Below are positions 8,275 to 12,500 of a stretch of DNA of 12,500 bases, in pieces. This DNA comes from Chrysomallon squamiferum. Taxonomy: Eukaryota; Mollusca; Gastropoda; Neomphalida; Peltospiridae. Location: positions 24,955,621-24,968,120 of the forward strand of contig CM022677.1 in assembly GCA_012295275.1 (NCBI GenBank). The letters are read 5' to 3'. A program made the translations under genes and the position numbers. The notes beneath the pieces were generated by a model, which saw nothing but the letters and a program-made list of their open reading frames with translations, was not told the DNA's origin and ran no database searches. Within the stretch, counting starts at the first letter, position 1. Each line of letters opens with the position of its first letter.

Positions 8275-8475
8275 GTTGTGTCTGTGTTGATGTGTGTATT
8301 TTTGTGTGTGTGTGTGTATGTGATTATGCATGTGGATGTGTATACAACTGTGTGTGTGTTTATGTATGCATGTGTATGCGTATATAATTTTGTGTGTATT
8401 TGTGTGTATGTGATTGTATCTGTGTCTGTCTGTGTGTGTGTGTGTGTCTCTGTGTGTGTGTGTGTACATGCATCA
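8250..8475. repeat. Degenerate TG-rich region
   Basis: This cryptic TG repeat has interspersed TATG, GATG and TCTG units and ends in a TG/TCTG run near 8430-8465. ORFs on both strands are Cys-Val or His-Thr repeat translations. Confidence 0.85.
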
Positions 8476-8810
8476 TGCAGCTGATGATATTGCTAAGGGA
8501 GCTTATTTCATCTAGTACTTTTACAGCTAACAGTAAAAGACTAATACGAGTTCCTTACCACAAATATAAAAGTCTAAAAGTCTATTACCCTTGCAACAAA
8601 TCCTTAATTAATTAGCAAAAAATATACTCATTTGTCTTTTAACCCATCTTTACTAACAATTAATTTCAGAAAATAATAAATAAGGATAAAAAATATATAC
8701 TTTTTCGTCCACATTTACTAAAAATTAATTATGTATAGTTTTTCCCAGGTGTTTTCATGTTCTAACCTCTGCTTATTTTCTCGTGTGGTTATATAATATA
8801 AAATTATGAT
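8476..8810. other. Unique AT-rich intron sequence
   Basis: No gene or element is recognised. Confidence 0.5.
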
Positions 8811-9430
8811 ATTATTATATTATTTTTGTTACTGTTTCTGTTGTCATTATTATTACTGTTGTTATTATCATTACAACTACTGTTATTAGTATTGTTATTA
8901 TGATTATTTTCATTATTATCATCATTATCATTATCAAATTATTATTATCATCATTGTTATCATCATCATTATTATTACTACTATTACTAGTATTATATAA
9001 TATAACATTGTGATATAATATAACATTTTATTATTGTTATCATTATCAGTATTGTTGTTATATTATTATTACTCTCATCATTATCATATTATTTTGTTAT
9101 TGTTATTGTATTAACATCATCATCATTATCATCATTATTATTATCATTATTCTTGTTATTGTTATCATTATTGTTATTGTCATCATTATTATTATTGTTA
9201 TTGTTATCATTATTCTTGTTGTCATCATTATTGCTATTGTCATCATTATTATTATTGTTGTTATTGTTATCATCATTGTTATTCTCATTATTATTATTAT
9301 TATTATTGTTATTGTTATTATTATTGTTATTGTTGTTGTTATTGTCATTGTTATTGTTATTATTGTTATTGTTATTGTTATTGTTACTGTTACTGTTACT
9401 GTTACTGTTACTGTTACTGTTACAACTGTT
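8811..9430. repeat. ATT/GTT/ATC trinucleotide array ending at the exon 2 acceptor
   Basis: About 600 bases consist almost only of ATT, GTT, ATC and CTT/ACT units. The array ends in about seven TGTTAC hexamers (about 9382-9425) that run up to the 3' splice site. The repeat lacks stops in one frame, so an ATG at 9153 gives a long poly-Leu ORF fused to exon 2. This is best explained as a repeat artefact. Each TGTTAC unit contains a TTAC that could act as a branch-point-like sequence. Confidence 0.9.
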
Positions 9431-9437
9431 ACAGCAG
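9429..9437 (+). promoter_or_regulatory. NAGNAG tandem 3' splice site
   Basis: The acceptor reads ttACAGCAG, with AG at 9433-9434 and again at 9436-9437. The first gives an exon beginning Gln-Ser-Leu, the second one beginning Ser-Leu. Both keep the frame, so use of either would include or drop a single Gln at the start of the stem. Confidence 0.7.
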
Positions 9438-9749
9438 TCACTGGACACTCTGGAGCAGAAGATCAAGCGGATTGAGGAGGACACGGTGAGGAACCACGAA
9501 GTCATTCGACAGATAAAGGAGACCGTGCAGAAGCTGATCAAGGGAGGCAACCCCGACCTCGGCAAGCTGGACGAGGTCTTGAAGGTCGTCGACAAGGAGA
9601 CGACGAAGGTGTCGCCGGTGGTGCAGATGGTCAAACACGGCCCCCTGAAGGAGGAGGCTCCTTACAGAGTCGTGAACTTCGCTGAGCTGCAGCCTCTTTC
9701 TCAGATGTGTCGGATTGCAGTGAAGCCACACCTCACGGCAGATATCAAG
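9435..9749 (+). CDS. MAN2A1: Golgi alpha-mannosidase II, exon 2 (stem region)
   Basis: The exon has 105 codons, phase 0 at both ends, with acceptor ttacag and donor AAG|gtaagg (GT at 9750). It encodes residues 41-145. The first half is a coiled-coil-like stem: hydrophobic residues recur with heptad-like spacing through LDTLEQKIKRIEED and IRQIKETVQKLI. The piece NHEVIRQIKETV closely resembles NHEIISHIKDSV of vertebrate MAN2A2, supporting the assignment even in this fast-evolving part. A later Cys (residue 132, in QMCRIAV) lies where the vertebrate proteins have a Cys just before the catalytic domain. The stem holds the catalytic domain away from the Golgi membrane and may support oligomerisation. 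Codon use is much richer in G/C at third positions than in exons 1 and 4. A minus-strand ORF in the same place is only its shadow. Confidence 0.95.
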
Positions 9750-9962
9750 GTAAGGTTATCGTCGTTTTTAAAACAAAAAAATAATAAAATGTTTGTTTGG
9801 TTGAAGAGTCTAATGAAAGTCTGTTGTTATTTATGCCTTCATTTTCCTTTGGTTCCAATGTCTGTGGTGATAATGAAGAAAGAGTGTTGTTGTTGTTGTT
9901 ATTATTATTATTATTACTATTATTATTTTGGTTATTTTTGCTATTATTGTTGTTGTTGTTGC

Positions 9963-9993
<31 letters not shown>

Positions 9994-10319
9994 ATTTTTA
10001 TTATTTTCACTATTATTGTTGTTGTTGCTGTTACTATTATTATTATGTTATTATTATTTCATTTTGTTGTTTTTATTATTTTTGTTATTAATATTACTGT
10101 TATTATTTTTATTACTGTCACTACTATTATTTTTGTTATTGTTGCTATTATTATTAGTAGTAGTATTTTTATTATTATTATTATTTATTATTAGTTTTAG
10201 TGTTGTTTTATTGTTATTGTTATTATTATTAGTAGTAATAGTATTATTATTGTTATTATTATTATTATTATTATTATTTATTATTATTATTATTATTATT
10301 GTTGTTGTTGTTATTACAG
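9750..10319 (+). other. Intron 2 (570 nt, phase 0), mostly GTT/ATT repeat
   Basis: The donor is gtaagg at 9750 and the acceptor ttacag ends at 10319. From about 9886 to 10315 the intron is GTT, ATT, GCT and AGT trinucleotide repeat. The exon 2 frame stays open into this intron as far as about 10091, giving Cys/Tyr-rich sequence if it were retained. That follows from the repeat and is not evidence of coding. Confidence 0.9.
9886..10315. repeat. GTT/ATT trinucleotide array in intron 2
   Basis: Blocks of perfect GTT (for example 9947-9991) alternate with ATT blocks (for example 10255-10298). The array reaches to within a few bases of the exon 3 acceptor and supplies its pyrimidine-rich tract. 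Long ORFs in all frames are repeat artefacts. Confidence 0.9.
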
Positions 10320-10464
10320 ATGTCTGAGGTGTTTGAGAAGAACAAGTTTGACAACCCTGATGGAGGGGTGTGGAAACAAGGGTGGGACATTGAGTACAAC
10401 GAGAAACAGTGGCACCTGAAAAAACTACAGGTGTTTGTCGTACCTCACTCACACAACGATCCAG
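10320..10464 (+). CDS. MAN2A1: Golgi alpha-mannosidase II, exon 3 (start of catalytic domain)
   Basis: The exon has 145 bases: phase 0 at the start, phase 1 at the end (CCAG|gtaaca). It encodes residues 146-193 plus the first base of a Gly codon. It contains [17 protein letters not shown], almost identical to the same segment in vertebrate MAN2A enzymes, then [13 protein letters not shown]. In the family the second His and the Asp of HSHND bind the catalytic zinc; here they are H190 and D192, corresponding to His90 and Asp92 of the fly enzyme. Both are intact. Glycoside hydrolase family 38 enzymes of this type remove the alpha-1,3 and alpha-1,6 mannoses from GlcNAcMan5GlcNAc2. Intron 3 splits the Gly codon of HNDPGW. 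Confidence 0.97.
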
Positions 10465-10481
10465 GTAACACAAACACTGTC

Positions 10482-10655
10482 ACTGTTATTATTATTATTA
10501 TTATTAGTAGTAGTAGTAGTAGTAGTAGTAGTATTACTATTGCTTGCGATTGTCATTGTTATTGTTATTAATATTATTGTTATTATTATTATTATCATTG
10601 TTCTTATTATAATTATTATGTTATTAATGTTGTTATTTTTGTTATTTTTGTTATT
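10482..10655. repeat. ATT/AGT/GTT repeat flanking the foldback element
   Basis: The ATT array includes a run of about nine AGT units (about 10505-10532). It ends directly at the left terminus of the foldback element. Confidence 0.85.
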
Positions 10656-11415
10656 GGGTCATTCCTTGTCAAATCACCCAATGGGTTAAACCCGACTGTC
10701 TCAGATTTTTATAAAACCGAATTTTGAGATTTTTGGCAAAAATATGCGTGACCACCAACCTTAGAACCCTCATATTTCAGGAACTACTGGGCCAATCTTC
10801 ATGAAATTGGTATTGTTGAAAAGACAATATGACAAGAATTCCAAATCTGATCAAGAAAGATGGTGATTCCTAGCATCCAGAATTGATCATTCAGGTTTTT
10901 GTTAATCAGATGTTAATGGCTGAAAAGGTGTTATTTTCATGTATGTGCATTTTTTAAATGTATATTGTGGCTAAACAAAAAATATTACACCCAGGAAACT
11001 TTTATATGTTTTAGTTAACATGTGGGAGATTAAATTTCAATAAAGGTCATCTCAAGGTCACGTGATCCACATGGTCATAGCAAAGGTCAAAAGGTCAATG
11101 TACTCCAGTATTTTCCAAACTGAATAAAAATGGCAGATTTGGAATCCTTGTCATTTTGTCTTTTTAATAATACCAATTTTATGAAGATTGGCCCAGCAGT
11201 TCCTGAGATATGAGGGTTCTAAGGTTGGTGGTCACACCTATTTTTGCCCAAAATCTCAAAATTAGGTGGGCCATATCTCCCATACCACTGATCCAATTGG
11301 GCTCAGATTTGGTGCTGTGGGATCCCAGTCAACAAGTATACCAAGTTTTATAAAAATCTGAGACGGTTGGGTTTAATTTTTTTTTGTTGGGGGGTGATTT
11401 GACATGGAATGACCC
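10656..11415. mobile_element. Foldback MITE-like element with long terminal inverted repeats
   Basis: The termini are inverted copies: the left begins GGGTCATTCC.TGTCAAATCACC and the right end is its reverse complement. After the ends, both arms share TCTCAGATTTTTATAAAAC. The inner arms (about 10718-10850 and 11133-11263) match at roughly 92% by hand count. The right arm has about 80 extra bases (around 11264-11346) missing from the left, so the left arm probably carries a deletion. The flanking TATT (10652-10655 and 11416-11419) could be a 4-bp target duplication, but the surrounding ATT repeat makes chance likely. The central 280 bases have no transposase ORF, so the element is non-autonomous. 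I cannot name its family. Confidence 0.88.
11044..11097. promoter_or_regulatory. Cluster of AGGTCA half-sites with an E-box
   Basis: Four AGGTCA motifs (11044, 11055, 11084, 11092) and one TGGTCA (11072) lie on the same strand within 54 bases. The first pair is spaced by five bases (DR5) and the last pair by two (DR2), spacings known for retinoid and other nuclear receptor dimers in animals. CACGTG (11059-11064) overlaps the second motif. The cluster is in the unpaired centre of the foldback element. The sequence is clear; function is inferred. Confidence 0.45.
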
Positions 11416-11506
11416 TATTATATTATTTTCTTAATGCTATTATTACTGCAATATTAATATTATTATTTTCATTTTCTTAATATTATTACTCTCTTACTAC
11501 TACTGC

Positions 11507-11540
<34 letters not shown>

Positions 11541-11821
11541 TGTTGTTGTTGTTATTTATTACTAATGTTACCATTATTAATAGTATAGCTGTAGTGTTGC
11601 TATTATTATTATTGTTACTGTTATTAACTTTTATTTATTTAGTTTAATCTAGTGTATTATAATGTGGAATTATACTGAATATATTTAATTATTATTAAAA
11701 ATATTTGGACGTATACAAAATTCCTTTAAAGCTATTGTTAGTCTAGCATAGTTAAACTTTTTTTGGATGTATACACAAATTATTTTATTTAAACTTTTAA
11801 TTTTGAAATTTTTTAACCTAG
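11416..11821. repeat. ATT-rich repeat and AT-rich end of intron 3
   Basis: The first 225 bases are imperfect ATT/GTT/ACT repeat, including an uninterrupted ATT block near 11508-11537. The rest is AT-rich without a recognised feature, up to the acceptor of exon 4. Confidence 0.8.
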
Positions 11822-11993
11822 GATGGCTAAAGACTTTTGAAAGGTATTACGAATCACAGACGAAAAAGATTTTTGAAAACATGGTGCCAAAGTTGGAGGA
11901 GGACTCACGAAGGAAGTTTATTTACGCTGAAATGTCGTTCTTGTCCTTATGGTGGGATGAGATAGATCAGGCAATGAAAACACGAGTTAAAAG
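11822..11993 (+). CDS. MAN2A1: Golgi alpha-mannosidase II, exon 4 (catalytic domain, partial gene)
   Basis: The exon has 172 bases: it completes the split Gly codon, encodes W195 to K250, and ends in phase 2 at AAAAG|gtgatt. The sequence WLKTFERYY, MVPKLEEDSRRKFIYAE and LWWDEID aligns directly with vertebrate WLKTFNDYF, MVLKLKEDSRRKFIWSE and KWWDIID. In the family, the next exon should continue V-K-S/R-L and reach NGQLE..TGGWVMPDE and the catalytic nucleophile Asp; these lie past base 12500. An open frame entering from upstream (11767) includes intron sequence and is not the true start. The donor is weak beyond +4 (gtgatt), but no better site is nearby and the homology stops here. The gene is therefore truncated only by the window edge. 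Confidence 0.96.
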
Positions 11994-12500
11994 GTGATTT
12001 TGTTTAGTTTAATTTGTTTTGTTTTGTTTTATTTTTTGTTTTTTTTTTTTGTGTTATTTTAGTTTTTTTTTGCACGTTATGGTTGTTTTAGTTTAATCTA
12101 TTTTGTTTTAATTTGTTTTGTTTTATTTTGTTTTATTTGTTTGTTTTGTTTTATTTGTTTGTTTTGTTTTTGTTTTTTATTTGTTTTATGTTTTATTTAT
12201 GTTTTATTTTATTTATGTATTATATTATTTAATTATATTTCTTAAATAACAGTTTACATTTTTTTTTTTTTAACTTAAACTGATATCTTGCTTATTTATT
12301 TTATTTTTTTTTATATTATTTATTCATTTAACTTTCTATATTATTTATGACAATAAGTTTATTCATTTACTTATTTATTTACTTTTGATTTTTTGCTCAT
12401 TTATTTATTTCATTATTATTTCTTTTTATTATTATTATTTACTTATTCATCTTTTTATTTATTTATTTACTTTCCAATCTGCTTACTTTTTTGTTTTCTT
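11994..12500. repeat. Start of intron 4, T-rich TTTTG/TTTA low complexity
   Basis: There is no gene. The stretch is T-rich with imperfect GTTTT and TTTA/ATTT pentamer and tetramer repeats throughout. The intron continues past the window. Confidence 0.85.

Larger units (their letters stand above)
1395..9434 (+). other. Intron 1 (8040 nt, phase 0)
   Basis: The donor gtaagt at 1395 matches the consensus. The acceptor is ttacag at 9429-9434, with a second AG three bases on (see the NAGNAG entry). Exon 1 ends and exon 2 begins in phase 0, so the join is in frame. Most of the intron is AT-rich spacer and microsatellite; the distinct elements inside it are listed separately. Confidence 0.85.
10465..11821 (+). 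other. Intron 3 (1357 nt, phase 1)
   Basis: The donor gtaaca at 10465 and acceptor aacctag ending at 11821 give an in-frame join (CCA G|GA TGG, Pro-Gly-Trp). The intron contains ATT/AGT repeats (about 10482-10655), a 760-bp foldback element, more ATT-rich repeat (about 11416-11640), and about 180 bases of AT-rich sequence before exon 4. Confidence 0.92.

Noticed and set aside
9438-9731. Minus-strand 97-codon ORF opposite exon 2
   Set aside because: It is a shadow of the GC-rich stem exon; the plus strand carries the homology and splice sites.
9153-10091. A 312-codon ORF spanning the repeat before exon 2, exon 2, and part of intron 2
   Set aside because: Its flanks are poly-Leu and poly-Cys/Tyr from trinucleotide repeats without stop codons. 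Clear splice sites and homology limit the coding part to 9435-9749.
10299-10571. ORF beginning in the GTT repeat and running past exon 3
   Set aside because: Exon 3 is bounded by a good acceptor at 10319 and donor at 10465; the extensions are poly-Leu and Ile/Ser repeat.
11767-11821. Upstream ATG giving a longer frame into exon 4
   Set aside because: Homology starts exactly at the Gly-Trp after the splice acceptor, and exon 3 supplies the preceding HNDP. The upstream codons are intron.
11994-12500. T-rich pentamer region as a terminator or polyadenylation zone
   Set aside because: The protein is interrupted within the catalytic domain at exon 4 in phase 2, so this must be intron; TTTA/TTTTG repeats explain the composition.

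Overview
The window is eukaryotic, metazoan DNA. It carries the 5' part of one split gene on the + strand, embedded in AT-rich sequence packed with microsatellites. Four exons assemble without a frame conflict into the first ~250 residues of Golgi alpha-mannosidase II (glycoside hydrolase family 38; the MAN2A1/MAN2A2 type of vertebrates). The pieces are a short cytosolic tail and signal anchor with an SLYLML motif, a coiled-coil stem, the [13 protein letters not shown] segment, the zinc-site motif [11 protein letters not shown], and the start of the catalytic domain. The rest of the catalytic domain lies beyond base 12500. The organism is probably an invertebrate, and a mollusc or another lophotrochozoan is my best guess. 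That rests on the protein being closer in look to vertebrate MAN2A than to the fly enzyme, and on very heavy CA/TG, TACA, ATT/GTT and TTC arrays. It is an inference, not proof.

Layout. 1-1274: 5' flank and/or 5' UTR, with a CpG-rich patch near 676-735 that could mark a promoter. 1275-1394: exon 1 (anchor). 1395-9434: an 8.04-kb intron made largely of simple repeats. It also holds a triplicated 137-bp repeat (2235-2645), a long inverted repeat (4886-5516), a 261-bp pyrimidine tract (5909-6169), a repeat-poor stretch (about 6890-7810), and an exon-like ORF with a hydrophobic segment (7820-7996) followed by a three-copy minisatellite. 9435-9749: exon 2 (stem). 9750-10319: intron 2, mostly GTT/ATT repeats. 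10320-10464: exon 3 (start of the catalytic domain). 10465-11821: intron 3, containing a 760-bp foldback transposon-like element (10656-11415). 11822-11993: exon 4. 11994-12500: the T-rich start of intron 4.

The encoded enzyme is a type II membrane glycosidase of the medial Golgi that trims two mannoses from GlcNAcMan5GlcNAc2 during complex N-glycan synthesis. No second gene can be supported with confidence. The most interesting non-coding items are the intronic inverted repeat whose only core mismatches become G-U wobbles in RNA, the foldback element carrying a cluster of AGGTCA nuclear-receptor half-sites and an E-box, and the candidate alternative signal-anchor exon that could splice in frame to the stem exon.
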